Shown piece by piece: positions 55,002 to 64,000 of a stretch of DNA of 64,000 bases. Each line of letters begins with the position of its first letter. The first letter of the stretch is position 1. The DNA is from Bacillota bacterium (lineage in GTDB: Bacteria; Bacillota; Clostridia; Clostridiales; Clostridiaceae): assembly GCA_023445445.1 (NCBI GenBank), contig JAEXLD010000081.1:19819-83818 (forward strand). The letters are read 5' to 3'. A program made the position numbers and the translations under genes. Below the pieces are notes generated by a model. That model did not search any database and had not been told where the DNA came from. It worked only from the letters and a program-made list of their open reading frames with translations.

Positions 55002-56060
55002 ATGATACTACATTTATTTCCACAGGAGAAGTTTACAGTCCCTTTTATTAAATTTATAAATACTAATTTTAATATGGATGATCACTTATTTATAGTGTAT
55101 GGTGAAAATGACAGTTTTAAGAAAAATCAAATAGAAGATTATAATAATATAATATACTTTAATAAAGATAATATATTTAAAATTATAGATTATATTAATA
55201 AAGCTAATAAAATAATAATACATTCCTTTTTTATTCCTAAAATAATAAAAATTTATATTTTTATAAGATCAGATATATTAAAAAGAAGTGGATGGGTAGT
55301 TTGGGGAGCAGATTTATATTTACATAGAATTAAGGGAAGTAATTTAAAGGCTAAAATATCTTATTATATGAATAGAAAAATAATTAAAAATATGGGAATT
55401 ATTATTACGTTAAGTAAGAATGATTATAACTTGGCAAAAAAGTGGTATGATGTAAAGGGTGAATATAGAGAAGGAATGTATACAAATCCTCTAGAACTTG
55501 GATATTTAGAAAATATAAAATTAAATAGAGTTAAGGCGAAGAATACAGTTACAATTCAAATAGGAAACTCTGCAGATAAGTCAAATTTACATTTTGAGGT
55601 AATAGATTTACTTAAAAAATATAAAGATGAGAATATAAAGATATTCGTTCCATTATCATATGGTGATAATGATTATGCTGCTAAAGTTAAGGAGTACGGT
55701 GAAAATATTTTTAACAATAAATTTGTAGCCATATTAGAATTTATGGATAAAAAAGAATATAGTGATTTTTTAGGAAGTATCGACATAGCTATATTTAATA
55801 ATAATAGACAACAGGCATTAGGGAATATTAGAGCATTGCTTTATTTAGGTAGTAAAGTTTATATGAGAGATGATACCACAATGTGGTGTGATTTTATATC
55901 AGAAGGATATATAATAAATAATATAAAGAATATTGAAACAGAAGAGTTTAACGAGTTTATTTCAAATGATATAAATGGGATTAATAATAACTCTAAACTA
56001 GCAGAAGATACATTTAATGAAAAAATAATTGCAAAGAAATGGCAAAATATATTTAAATAA
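55002..56060 (+). CDS. WecF-like 4-acetamido-4,6-dideoxyhexose transferase (GT56)
   Basis: A 352-residue protein of the WecF (TDP-Fuc4NAc:lipid II transferase) family. Hallmarks are VVWGADLY, IQIGNSADKSNLHFEVID, KIFVPLSYGDNDYAAKVKEY, FMDKKEYSDFLGSIDIAIF and NNRQQALGNI. It lies directly before an acetyltransferase, a sugar aminotransferase and rmlA/rmlB, the enzymes needed for a dTDP-4-acetamido-4,6-dideoxyhexose donor. That match supports the assignment. In enterobacteria the family builds enterobacterial common antigen; here it acts in a Gram-positive-type surface polymer locus. Confidence 0.85.
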   Translation: MILHLFPQEKFTVPFIKFINTNFNMDDHLFIVYGENDSFKKNQIEDYNNIIYFNKDNIFKIIDYINKANKIIIHSFFIPKIIKIYIFIRSDILKRSGWVVWGADLYLHRIKGSNLKAKISYYMNRKIIKNMGIIITLSKNDYNLAKKWYDVKGEYREGMYTNPLELGYLENIKLNRVKAKNTVTIQIGNSADKSNLHFEVIDLLKKYKDENIKIFVPLSYGDNDYAAKVKEYGENIFNNKFVAILEFMDKKEYSDFLGSIDIAIFNNNRQQALGNIRALLYLGSKVYMRDDTTMWCDFISEGYIINNIKNIETEEFNEFISNDINGINNNSKLAEDTFNEKIIAKKWQNIFK

Positions 56061-56106
56061 TATTTTATTATATATTTCAACAATATATATATTAAGAGGT
56101 GTAATA

Positions 56107-56667
56107 ATGAATAGTTTTTATAGCAGAGATGAGTTGAAAAGTTTAGGTATAAAAAAAGTTGGAAATAATGTGCTTATAAGCAGAAAAACTAGTATATATG
56201 GAGCTGGAAATATAGAAATTGGCGATAATGTAAGAATAGATGATTTTTGTATTTTAAGTGGAAAGATTAAAATTGGTAGTTATGTACATATTGCAGCTTA
56301 TTGCGGGATGTTCGCAGGAGATGCAGGTATTTTTCTAGATGATTTTTCAGGCTTGTCTTCTAGAACTGTTGTTTATGCAGCAAGTGATGATTATTCAGGA
56401 GAATTTTTAACAAATCCTACTGTAGATAATAAATACAGAAATGTTATTGGTAAGCCAGTTAAAGTTGGGAAACATGTTGTTGTAGGAACAGGTTCTACTA
56501 TATTACCAGGAGTAACTATAGGAGATGGAAGTTCTGTAGGCGCATGTTCTTTAATAGCAAAGGATTGTGAAGAAAATGCTATATATGTTGGAGTGCCAGC
56601 TAAAAAACTAAAAGAGAGAAGTAAGAAAATTTTTGAGTTAGAAAAAGATTTCTTATCTCATAAATAA
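56107..56667 (+). CDS. hexapeptide-repeat acetyltransferase
   Basis: A 186-residue left-handed beta-helix acyltransferase. Hexapeptide turns run from IEIGDNVRIDDFCILSG to the C-terminal VVVGTGSTILPGVTIGDG; a loop DDYSGEFLTNPTV is typical of this branch. The ATG at 56107 with AGAGGTG upstream is used; an in-frame start at 56029 lies inside the preceding gene. It may N-acetylate the 4-amino sugar made by the next gene or O-acetylate the polymer; the first fits the neighbours better. Confidence 0.85.
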   Translation: MNSFYSRDELKSLGIKKVGNNVLISRKTSIYGAGNIEIGDNVRIDDFCILSGKIKIGSYVHIAAYCGMFAGDAGIFLDDFSGLSSRTVVYAASDDYSGEFLTNPTVDNKYRNVIGKPVKVGKHVVVGTGSTILPGVTIGDGSSVGACSLIAKDCEENAIYVGVPAKKLKERSKKIFELEKDFLSHK

Positions 56668-56688
56668 TAGATAGAAGGTGAGAATAGT

Positions 56689-57792
56689 ATGGCTGATAGT
56701 AAGAATATAATCCAAGTAACCTGTTCATCTATGCCTGTATTTGAAGAGTATGTTGAGGAAATAAAAGAACTATGGGATAGTCATTGGCTAACCAATATGG
56801 GAGCAAAGCATAGAGAACTAGAAGAAAAACTTATAGATTATTTAGATACTAAGAATATTTCACTTTTTACAAATGGACATTTAGCTTTAGAATGTGTGAT
56901 AGATGCATTAAATCTTACAGGAGAAGTAATAACTACTCCTTTTACATTTGCTTCAACAACTCATGCTATAGTTAGGAATGGACTAACTCCTGTATTCTGT
57001 GATGTTAATGAAGAAGATTATACAATAGATGTGACTAAGATTGAAGAATTAATAACAGAAAAAACTTCTGCAATAATTCCAGTTCATGTTTATGGAAATG
57101 TATGCAATGTTGAAGAAATAGATAGAATAGCTAAAAAACATAATTTAAAAGTTATATATGATGCAGCACATACCTTTGGAGTTAAGATAAATGGTGTTGG
57201 AATTGGTAACTTTGGGGATGCTTCTATGTTTAGTTTTCATGCTACAAAGGTATTTAATACAATAGAGGGCGGTGCAGTAACTTTTAAAGATGAATCATTG
57301 AAAAAGAAATTAGATGAGTTGAAAAATTTTGGAATTACTAGTCCTGAATCTGTTGAGTATGTAGCTGGAAATGCAAAAATGAATGAATTCCAAGCTGCTA
57401 TGGGAATTTGTAATCTTAGACATGTGGATAATGAAATAGATAAGAGAAGAGCCGTGGTAGAGAAATATAACTCTAGACTAGAGAATATTAAGGGAATAAA
57501 AATATGTAAACCACAAGATGGAATAAAGAGTAATTATGCATATTTTCCAATAGTTTTTGATAACTATAAATATAATCGTGATGAAGTATTTAAAAAGTTA
57601 AAGGATAATGGAATAATAGCTAGAAAGTATTTTTACCCTTTAACTAACGATTTTGATTGCTATAAGGGTAAGTTTGAAATAAATGATACGCCAGTAGCTA
57701 AATACATATCAGAGAGAGTTTTAACATTACCACTTTATGCAGATCTATCTCTAGAGGATGTAGATAGGATTTGTGATATAATAATAAATTAA
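56689..57792 (+). CDS. dTDP-4-amino-4,6-dideoxyhexose transaminase-like (VioA/WecE type)
   Basis: A 367-residue PLP-dependent DegT/StrS aminotransferase. The PLP lysine is in SFHATKVFNTIEGG. HWLTNMGAKHRELEEKLIDY near the N-terminus resembles VioA-type enzymes. Expected reaction: glutamate-dependent amination of dTDP-4-keto-6-deoxyglucose from RmlA/RmlB. Axial or equatorial product (Fuc4N or Qui4N) cannot be told from sequence; the WecF-like transferase favours Fuc4N, the VioA-like N-terminus favours Qui4N. Confidence 0.85.
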   Translation: MADSKNIIQVTCSSMPVFEEYVEEIKELWDSHWLTNMGAKHRELEEKLIDYLDTKNISLFTNGHLALECVIDALNLTGEVITTPFTFASTTHAIVRNGLTPVFCDVNEEDYTIDVTKIEELITEKTSAIIPVHVYGNVCNVEEIDRIAKKHNLKVIYDAAHTFGVKINGVGIGNFGDASMFSFHATKVFNTIEGGAVTFKDESLKKKLDELKNFGITSPESVEYVAGNAKMNEFQAAMGICNLRHVDNEIDKRRAVVEKYNSRLENIKGIKICKPQDGIKSNYAYFPIVFDNYKYNRDEVFKKLKDNGIIARKYFYPLTNDFDCYKGKFEINDTPVAKYISERVLTLPLYADLSLEDVDRICDIIIN

Positions 57793-57816
57793 TTAATATA
57801 TTTTGGAGGTATAAAC

Positions 57817-58686
57817 ATGAAGGGGATAATTTTAGCAGGTGGAAGTGGTACTAGACTATATCCTGTAACAAAAGCCATGTCTAAGCAAATGGTACCTATT
57901 TATGACAAACCGATGATTTACTATCCTATGTCCGTATTAATGTTATCTGGAATAAAAGATATTTTAATTATTTCTACCCCAAGGGATATTATAAATTTTA
58001 AAGAATTATTTGGTGATGGGAGTTCATTAGGAGTTAATATAGAATATGCTATACAAGAAAATCCTAATGGGTTAGCTGAAGCATTTATAATTGGAGAAGA
58101 TTTCATAGGCGATGATAGTGTTTCTCTAATTTTAGGTGATAATATTTTTTATGGACAGGGATTAGGGGGATATTTAGATATAGCTTCAAAATTAGATAAA
58201 GGAGCAATGATATTTGGATATTTTGTTCATGATCCGAGGGCTTTTGGAGTAGTAGAATTTGATGAAAATAGAAATGTAATTTCTATAGAAGAAAAGCCGA
58301 AATATCCAAAGTCTAAATATGCAGTACCAGGACTTTACTTTTATGACAATACAGTAGTAAAAAAAGCAAAGTCTTTAAAGCCTTCTGATAGAGGAGAAAT
58401 TGAAATAACAGATTTGAATAGATTATATATGGAAGAGAGAAGTTTGAAGGTTCAATTATTTGGAAGAGGTATGGCATGGCTTGATACTGGAACCCATGCA
58501 TCAATGCTACAAGCTTCAAATTTTGTAGAAGCAATACAAAATACTCAAGGAACTTATATAGCTTGTTTAGAAGAGATATCATATAGAAAAGGATGGATTT
58601 CAAAGGAACAAGTTAGGGAATTAGCAGAGCCTATGAGTAAAACAGGATATGGTAAATATTTATTAGATATAATAAATGAGGAGTAG
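57817..58686 (+). CDS. rmlA: glucose-1-phosphate thymidylyltransferase
   Basis: Makes dTDP-glucose. The 289-residue protein carries the family signature [20 protein letters not shown] (6-25), then [34 protein letters not shown] and [17 protein letters not shown] precedes the ATG. The rmlB gene follows after 5 bases. The rmlC and rmlD genes for rhamnose are not in view, so the dTDP-4-keto intermediate seems to go to the aminotransferase. Confidence 0.95.
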   Translation: MKGIILAGGSGTRLYPVTKAMSKQMVPIYDKPMIYYPMSVLMLSGIKDILIISTPRDIINFKELFGDGSSLGVNIEYAIQENPNGLAEAFIIGEDFIGDDSVSLILGDNIFYGQGLGGYLDIASKLDKGAMIFGYFVHDPRAFGVVEFDENRNVISIEEKPKYPKSKYAVPGLYFYDNTVVKKAKSLKPSDRGEIEITDLNRLYMEERSLKVQLFGRGMAWLDTGTHASMLQASNFVEAIQNTQGTYIACLEEISYRKGWISKEQVRELAEPMSKTGYGKYLLDIINEE

Positions 58687-58691
58687 ATAGT

Positions 58692-59741
58692 ATGAAAACT
58701 TATTTAGTTACTGGTGGAGCTGGATTTATAGGCTCAAATTTTGTATTATATATGCTTAACAAGTATGAAGACATAAGAATTATTAACTTAGATAAATTAA
58801 CTTATGCAGGTAATTTAGAAAATCTAAAGAGTATAGAAGAAGATTCAAGACATATATTTGTTCAAGGAGATATATGTGATGCAGAATTAGTATCATCATT
58901 ATTTGAAAAATATGAAATTGATTATGTAGCTCATTTTGCAGCTGAATCACATGTTGATAGAAGCATAAAAGAACCAGAAGTATTTGCTAAAACTAATGTT
59001 ATGGGAACAGTAAACTTATTAAACTGTGCAAAGAATGCATGGGAAACCGAAGATGGATGGAAAGAAGGAGTTAAGTTCTTGCATGTTTCAACAGATGAAG
59101 TTTATGGATCATTAGGAGAAACAGGCTACTTTATGGAAACTACTCCATTAGACCCTCATAGCCCATATTCAGCAAGTAAGGCTGGATCAGATATGATGGT
59201 AAAGGCATATGGAGATACTTATAAAATGCCAGTTAACATAACAAGATGCTCTAACAACTATGGACCATTCCAATTCCCTGAAAAATTAATACCACTTCTT
59301 ATTAACAACTGTCTTCAATTAAAGGATTTACCTATTTATGGAGATGGATTAAATATAAGAGATTGGTTATATGTTGAAGATCATGCTAAAGCAATAGATA
59401 TGGTTATTAACAATGGAAGACTTGGTGAAGTTTATAATGTTGGTGGACATAATGAAAGAACTAATATTCAAATAGTAGATACAGTTATTAAGTATATTAA
59501 TGAGAATATTGATAGTAAGGTAACTGAAAACCTAAAGAAGTTTGTTGAAGATAGAAAAGGTCATGATAGAAGATATGGAATAGATCCAACTAAGATAAAA
59601 GAAGAATTAGGGTGGTATCCAGAAACGACATTTGAAATTGGAATAGTTAAGACTATTAAATGGTATATAGAGAATAAAGAATGGATGAAGAATGTAACAT
59701 CTGGAGAGTATCAAAAATATTATAATAATATGTATAAATAA
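58692..59741 (+). CDS. rmlB: dTDP-glucose 4,6-dehydratase
   Basis: Converts dTDP-glucose to dTDP-4-keto-6-deoxyglucose. The 349-residue extended SDR has GGAGFIGSN (8-16), HFAAESHVDRS, the catalytic STDEVYG and YSASKAGSD (Tyr/Lys), and NNYGPFQFPEKLIPL. It is the last gene of the + strand run before a bidirectional terminator. Confidence 0.95.
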   Translation: MKTYLVTGGAGFIGSNFVLYMLNKYEDIRIINLDKLTYAGNLENLKSIEEDSRHIFVQGDICDAELVSSLFEKYEIDYVAHFAAESHVDRSIKEPEVFAKTNVMGTVNLLNCAKNAWETEDGWKEGVKFLHVSTDEVYGSLGETGYFMETTPLDPHSPYSASKAGSDMMVKAYGDTYKMPVNITRCSNNYGPFQFPEKLIPLLINNCLQLKDLPIYGDGLNIRDWLYVEDHAKAIDMVINNGRLGEVYNVGGHNERTNIQIVDTVIKYINENIDSKVTENLKKFVEDRKGHDRRYGIDPTKIKEELGWYPETTFEIGIVKTIKWYIENKEWMKNVTSGEYQKYYNNMYK

Positions 59742-59841
59742 AAAAATTATATAGATAAGATTATTTATATTGAAAGTTAGAAATATATGTAATAATATTA
59801 ATATAAGGTTAAGTATATAGTACATAACCTTTTTAGGGCAA

Positions 59842-59877
59842 ATAAAATATCCCGACATTAATGTCGGGATATTTTAT
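59842..59877. terminator. bidirectional terminator between rmlB and the LCP gene
   Basis: A perfect palindrome with 18-base halves, ATAAAATATCCCGACATT and its complement, A-rich on one side and T-rich on the other. It serves both convergent genes. Confidence 0.8.
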
Positions 59878-59879
59878 AT

Positions 59880-60884
59880 TTATTTAGTATCATTAAATAT
59901 ATAATCTCTCATTTGCTGTTTAGCAGTTTCTATATCAAATGTTAAATAATATACTCCTTCTATCATAGCTCCTTCACCATAGCCATCCCTAGGGAATCTA
60001 TCTTGTTCTAAATTATTACCAATTCCAAGGACTTTTGTTCCAAGTGAAAGAATATCTCCTGCATTTAAGTTAGTTTGTACATAAGGTAAAACTTCATTTA
60101 GTAATGAGTTATATGAGCCTATAGATGCAGAAGTTAATTTAGTAAATAGAGCTTCAAGTACAGTTCTTTGTCTTTCAGTTCTCTTGTAGTCTCCACCAGC
60201 AGTATATCTTATTCTAGAATAAGCAAGAGCTTGTGTTCCATCTAAGTGGTTAACCCCAGCATAAGTAATATGTGGTGAATTTGTGCCATCTTTATTATTA
60301 ATATCATTTATATAATTATTTATGTATTGCAATTCTTCAGATGTAATTTCTATATCAACTCCACCAAGGATATTTATTATTTTTGGTAGTGAAGAGAAGT
60401 TAACAGATGCAAAATCTTGAATATTTAATCCAAAGTTTTCATTTATTGTTTTAATTGATAATTCTGGACCACCATAGGCATAAGCATGGTTTATTTTATC
60501 ATTTCCATAACCATCAATATATACGTATGAATCTCTCATTATAGATGTTAATTTAACTTTTTTATGAACTGGATCAATAGTTGCAATCATAATAGAATCT
60601 GAACGTCCAGTTTCACCATCAGTTGCATCAACTCCAAATAAAGCAATATTTTTAATTTTATTTGAATTGGAATATTCCTTTAAATCATCTTCTGAAATTC
60701 CTAAATTATCTTTATTTAAATTTATACTATCCATTTTGTTTAATAAACCAATTATATATCCCCCAGATACTACTGCTATTGCAAGTATCATACATAAAAA
60801 GCCTATAAATATTTTAAAACCAATTGATTTCTTTTTTTTTCTTTTTCTATTTTTATTGTTTTTAGTACTTTCTACTTTTGACAT
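59880..60884 (-). CDS. LCP-family (LytR-CpsA-Psr) protein 2
   Basis: A 334-residue LCP protein. Very basic N-terminus (NRKRKKKK), one helix (about 22-45), then the LCP domain with NIALFGVDATDGE, SIMIATIDPVHKKVKLTSIM, RDSYVYIDGYG, LGGVDIEITSEELQYIN and YSRIRYTAGGDYKRTERQR. AAAGGGAG precedes the ATG. It is clearly paralogous to the 41104 gene. The likely job is attaching the polysaccharide made here to the cell wall. Confidence 0.92.
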   Translation of the reverse strand: MSKVESTKNNKNRKRKKKKSIGFKIFIGFLCMILAIAVVSGGYIIGLLNKMDSINLNKDNLGISEDDLKEYSNSNKIKNIALFGVDATDGETGRSDSIMIATIDPVHKKVKLTSIMRDSYVYIDGYGNDKINHAYAYGGPELSIKTINENFGLNIQDFASVNFSSLPKIINILGGVDIEITSEELQYINNYINDINNKDGTNSPHITYAGVNHLDGTQALAYSRIRYTAGGDYKRTERQRTVLEALFTKLTSASIGSYNSLLNEVLPYVQTNLNAGDILSLGTKVLGIGNNLEQDRFPRDGYGEGAMIEGVYYLTFDIETAKQQMRDYIFNDTK

Positions 60885-60978
60885 AATTACACTCCCTTTC
60901 TAAAATAGTTTAACATAATAGATATATTTCTTTCAATTTTTAAATATAAATGTAATAAATTATTATGAAATATAAAAA

Positions 60979-61007
60979 TTGTAATTAATAAAATTGAGTT
61001 ATATAAT
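60979..61007 (+). promoter_or_regulatory. candidate promoter for the second polysaccharide gene block
   Basis: TTGTAA (60979-60984), a 17-base spacer and TATAAT (61002-61007), about 100 bases before the aminotransferase start, in the gap after the divergent LCP gene. The rest of the gap is AT-rich without other clear signals. Confidence 0.5.
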
Positions 61008-61106
61008 AGATAAAGGTAATATTATAGATAATTTATAAAAATAAATATTTGTAAATAGACTTTTATTAGTGTTATATAAAAGTATATGAATGAAAGGATG
61101 ATAGTA

Positions 61107-62282
61107 ATGAAAAAAATACCATTTTCTCCTCCAGATATAACTGAAGCAGAAATAAATGCAGTAGCAGAGGTTTTAAGATCAGGATGGATAACTTCAGGAC
61201 CTACATTAGCTAAGTTTGAAGAAGAAATTGCAGAATATTGTGAGTCTAATAAGGCAGTAGCCTTAAATAGTGCAACAGCAGCAATGGAACTTGTTCTTAA
61301 AGTTCTTGATATTAAAGAAGGAGATGAAATAATAACTACTCCTTACACATATACTGCAACTGCAAGTGTAGCAGTACATAGAGGTATAAAACCTATTTTT
61401 TGTGATGTAGCTAAAGATTCATTCTTTATGGATTATGATAAGATGGGTGAATTAATAACAGAAAAAACAAAGGTAATAATGCCAGTAGATTATGCAGGAT
61501 TACCATGTGATTACGATAAAATTAAAGAAGTATTAAAAGAAAAAAATAGAGAAGATATAATTATTTTAGTAGACTCAGCTCATTCTTTTGGAGCAAAGTA
61601 TAAGGGGCATAGAGTTGGAGCACAATGTGATTTCCATAGCTTTTCATTCCATGCAGTTAAGAACTTTACAACTGCTGAAGGTGGAGCTTTAACATTTAAT
61701 AACAATAACCTTAAAGGAAGAGAAAACTTATATCAAGATTTCAAATTTACATCATTACATGGGCAATCAAAGGATGCCTTATCTAAAATGAAGGCAGGTG
61801 CTTGGGAGTACGATATAATTACTGATGGATTTAAGTGTAATATGACAGATATAAATGCTGCTATTGGAAGAGTACAATTAACAAGATATGAAGGAATGTT
61901 AAATTATAGAAAAGAAATATTTGAAACTTATACAAGTATCTTAGGAAAAGAAGATTTTGCTATAATACCTGTAACTGAATATGGTGAAGGTACAGAAAGT
62001 TCATATCATATATATCCATTAAGAATTAAAGGATTTAATGAAGAACAAAGAAACTTGCTTATTGAAAGATTAGCTGAAAAAGGGATTTCAACAAATGTAC
62101 ATTATAAACCATTACCTATGTTTACATTATATAAAAATCTAGGGTATAAAATGGAGGACTATCCAAATGCCTTTGCTCAATATGTAAATGAAATTTCTCT
62201 TCCTGTATATAGTACTTTAGATATGGAAGATGTAAAATATATTGCAGAAGAGTTAATTAAAGAAGTGAAAAACATTATATAA
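61107..62282 (+). CDS. DegT/DnrJ/EryC1/StrS-family aminotransferase (ArnB-like)
   Basis: A 391-residue PLP-dependent sugar aminotransferase. VLRSGWITSGPTLAKFEEEI near the N-terminus, TTPYTYTATASV, VDSAHSFGA and the PLP lysine in SFHAVKNFTTAEGG. The pattern is close to ArnB/PseC-like enzymes that aminate 4-keto sugars of UDP type. The ATG at 61107, with AAAGGATG upstream, is preferred over ATGs at 61086 and 61098. Its substrate probably comes from genes past the window's end. Confidence 0.88.
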   Translation: MKKIPFSPPDITEAEINAVAEVLRSGWITSGPTLAKFEEEIAEYCESNKAVALNSATAAMELVLKVLDIKEGDEIITTPYTYTATASVAVHRGIKPIFCDVAKDSFFMDYDKMGELITEKTKVIMPVDYAGLPCDYDKIKEVLKEKNREDIIILVDSAHSFGAKYKGHRVGAQCDFHSFSFHAVKNFTTAEGGALTFNNNNLKGRENLYQDFKFTSLHGQSKDALSKMKAGAWEYDIITDGFKCNMTDINAAIGRVQLTRYEGMLNYRKEIFETYTSILGKEDFAIIPVTEYGEGTESSYHIYPLRIKGFNEEQRNLLIERLAEKGISTNVHYKPLPMFTLYKNLGYKMEDYPNAFAQYVNEISLPVYSTLDMEDVKYIAEELIKEVKNII

Positions 62283-62383
62283 CACATATTAAAATTATAT
62301 TAATACGTTTATATGTAGTAATATTTGTGGTAAAATATTAATGTTAATTTTCTAGAAATTAGAATATAAAGGAGCGTATAACT

Positions 62384-63562
62384 ATGAATATACCTTTAAT
62401 AGATTTAAAAGCTCAATATGAATCATTAGCTGATAAGTTAAATGAAGCTACTTTAGGAATACTTTCTTCAGCTAATTACATAATGGGGAAAACTGTATTA
62501 GATTTTGAAAAAGATTTTGCAAAATATATAGGAGTTAAGCATGCAATATCAGTTGGAAATGGAACTGACGCCTTAGTTCTTGCTTTAAAGGCGATGGGAA
62601 TAGGTCAAGGGGATGAAGTTATAACGACTCCATTTACTTTCTTTGCAACAGCTGAAGCAATATCAGCAGTTGGAGGAACTCCAGTATTTGTAGATGTAAA
62701 CAAAGATACTTTTAATATAGACACAACTAAAATTGAAGAAAAAATAACTTCAAAAACTAAAGCCATAATGCCTGTACATATATTTGGACAAAGTGCAGAT
62801 ATGGATGAAATAAATGAAATAGCTAAAAAGCATAATCTAAAGGTTATAGAAGATGCATGCCAAGCTATAGGTGGAAAGTATAAAGGAAGAAAAATAGGTA
62901 CATTAGGAGATGTAGCATGTTTTTCATTCTTCCCAACTAAGAATTTAGGCTGTGCTGGTGATGGGGGAATGATAGTTACAGATAATGATGAAATTGCAAC
63001 TATTGCTAGAGCACTTAGAACTCATGGAAGTGGAGAAAATGGCCAAAAGGCTTATAATCTACTTAACAATATAGAAGAAGAAGTTCAAATAGCTGAAGGA
63101 GCTAATGATACAGTATATAATCCGCTTAAGTATTACAATTATTTAATAGGATACAATACTAGATTAGATGCTATTCAAGCAGCTATATTAGATGTTAAAA
63201 TAAAAGAAATAGATAATTGGAATGCTAAGAGAAGAGATATAGTTAAAGTTTATAATGAAGCTTTACAAAATAATGATTTAGTAACTCCAGTAGTTAAAGA
63301 TTATAATGAACATGTTTATCACATGTATATATTACAATCAGAAAATAGAGAAGAAGTAATACAAAAATTAAAGGAAGCTGGAATTGCAACAGGTGTGTAT
63401 TATCCAGTACCATTACATCTTCAAAAGGTTTATAAAAATTTAGGATACAAAGAAGGAGATATGCCAGTGGCAGAATATCTATCACATAGAACTTTTGCTA
63501 TACCTGTATATCCAGAATTAACTGAAGAACAAGTTAAATATATTATAAGTAAAATAAAATAA
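62384..63562 (+). CDS. DegT-family aminotransferase (WbpE/WlbC-like)
   Basis: A 392-residue PLP-dependent aminotransferase: IPLIDLKAQYESL at the N-terminus, VGNGTDALVLALKAMGIG, DACQAIGGKYKGRKIGTLGD and the PLP lysine in SFFPTKNLGCAGDGG. This branch includes WbpE/WlbC, which aminate the 3-keto derivative of UDP-GlcNAc-uronate. The UDP-GlcNAc dehydrogenase gene right after it supports that role. A longer insertion around EEEVQIAEGANDTVYNPLKY is present. GGAG precedes the ATG. Confidence 0.88.
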   Translation: MNIPLIDLKAQYESLADKLNEATLGILSSANYIMGKTVLDFEKDFAKYIGVKHAISVGNGTDALVLALKAMGIGQGDEVITTPFTFFATAEAISAVGGTPVFVDVNKDTFNIDTTKIEEKITSKTKAIMPVHIFGQSADMDEINEIAKKHNLKVIEDACQAIGGKYKGRKIGTLGDVACFSFFPTKNLGCAGDGGMIVTDNDEIATIARALRTHGSGENGQKAYNLLNNIEEEVQIAEGANDTVYNPLKYYNYLIGYNTRLDAIQAAILDVKIKEIDNWNAKRRDIVKVYNEALQNNDLVTPVVKDYNEHVYHMYILQSENREEVIQKLKEAGIATGVYYPVPLHLQKVYKNLGYKEGDMPVAEYLSHRTFAIPVYPELTEEQVKYIISKIK

Positions 63563-63592
63563 TTGATTCCATTAAGTTTAGGAGGAAAAAAG

Positions 63593-64000
63593 ATGTCAGT
63601 TTTAAAGAATGAATTATTACAAAAAATTAAGAATAAAACGGCAAAAGTTGGCGTAGTAGGCTTAGGTTATGTTGGATTACCTTTAGCTGTAGAAAAAGCA
63701 AAGGCTGGATACGAAACTATTGGTTTTGATGTACAAGATAAAAAAGTAGAAATGGTTAACAATGGAGAAAACTATATTGGTGATGTTGTGGATTCAGAAT
63801 TAGCTGAGTTAACTAAAAAGGGAATATTAAAAGCTACTACAGATTTTAGCTTTATAAATGAAGTAGATACAGTATGCATTTGCGTTCCTACACCACTTGA
63901 TTTATATAAGCAACCAGATTTATCTTATGTTGTAAAATCAACAGAAAATGTTGCTAAGTATCTTCATAAAGGTATGATAGTAATACTTGAAAGTACTACT
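63593..64000 (+). CDS. wbpA: UDP-N-acetylglucosamine 6-dehydrogenase (WbpA-like), 3' truncated by the window
   Basis: The first 136 residues of a UDP-sugar dehydrogenase. Rossmann motif VGVVGLGYVGLPLAVEKAKA, then GFDVQDKKVEMVNNGENYIG and VCICVPTPLD. The ENYIGDVVDSEL stretch and the C-x-C-VPTP pattern are typical of the UDP-GlcNAc/WbpA branch, unlike the ugd product at 50857. AGGAGG lies upstream of the ATG. The catalytic Cys is beyond the edge. With the preceding aminotransferase it points to a diacetamido-uronic acid. Confidence 0.85.
   Translation, partial: MSVLKNELLQKIKNKTAKVGVVGLGYVGLPLAVEKAKAGYETIGFDVQDKKVEMVNNGENYIGDVVDSELAELTKKGILKATTDFSFINEVDTVCICVPTPLDLYKQPDLSYVVKSTENVAKYLHKGMIVILESTT

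Overview
The window is low-GC, AT-rich DNA with AGGAGG-type ribosome binding sites, frequent TTG/GTG starts and tightly packed operons. It looks like a chromosome segment of a Clostridium-type Firmicute. No tRNA, rRNA, prophage or CRISPR array was seen. About 60 genes are supported, nearly all on the + strand.

Region 1 (1-4.5 kb) handles amino sugars: the end of a mannose-family PTS IIB, then IIC and IID, ManNAc-6-P epimerase (nanE), GlcNAc-6-P deacetylase (nagA) and a YcxB-like membrane protein. Region 2 (4.6-9.5 kb) is a sensing operon: a YesM-type histidine kinase, a YesN/AraC-type response regulator and a membrane-anchored protein with two sugar-binding domains in tandem. Region 3 (9.5-15.3 kb) is accessory DNA: small zinc-ribbon and membrane proteins, a nucleotidyltransferase of the aminoglycoside-resistance type, a compositionally foreign GNAT acetyltransferase, and a patch of decayed gene fragments. 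Region 4 (15.5-20.1 kb) is a galactofuranose-type ABC importer (ytfQ, ytfR, ytfT, yjfF), whose binding protein resembles the second domain of the region 2 sensor.

Region 5 (20.4-25.9 kb) is a transaldolase-like gene with an ascorbate-family PTS (IIA, IIB, IIC) and its PRD regulator. Region 6 (26.0-36.6 kb) starts with a single-domain Y1-type transposase of the REP-associated (RAYT) kind, followed by a CUT1 sugar ABC importer, a GH2 beta-galactosidase and a second YesN/YesM two-component system. Regions 2 and 4-6 together form a galactoside/galactose-type sugar sensing, import and hydrolysis island.

Region 7 (36.8-44.5 kb) has two AlgJ-like SGNH proteins around an AlgI-like MBOAT O-acyltransferase, an LCP-family protein on the - strand and a secreted M6 metalloprotease with cell-wall-binding repeats. 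Region 8 (44.8-64 kb) is a surface polysaccharide locus: initiating sugar-phosphate transferase, GDP-mannose, dTDP-sugar and UDP-uronate synthesis, four other glycosyltransferases including a WecF-like one, a Wzy-like polymerase, a Wzx flippase, a second LCP gene, two DegT-family aminotransferases and the start of a UDP-GlcNAc dehydrogenase that runs off the window.

The most striking signal is a family of about a dozen long palindromic repeats with a CCCC(A/T)GGGG core, found only between 4.5 and 36.6 kb. They occur as single palindromes, as inverted doublets with 28-30 bp arms, and as a 37-bp tandem array. Many touch stop codons, and one lies in frame inside the beta-galactosidase gene. Two copies closely flank the RAYT gene. 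This is the layout of a REP/REPIN-RAYT system and is the best candidate here for an under-described system.
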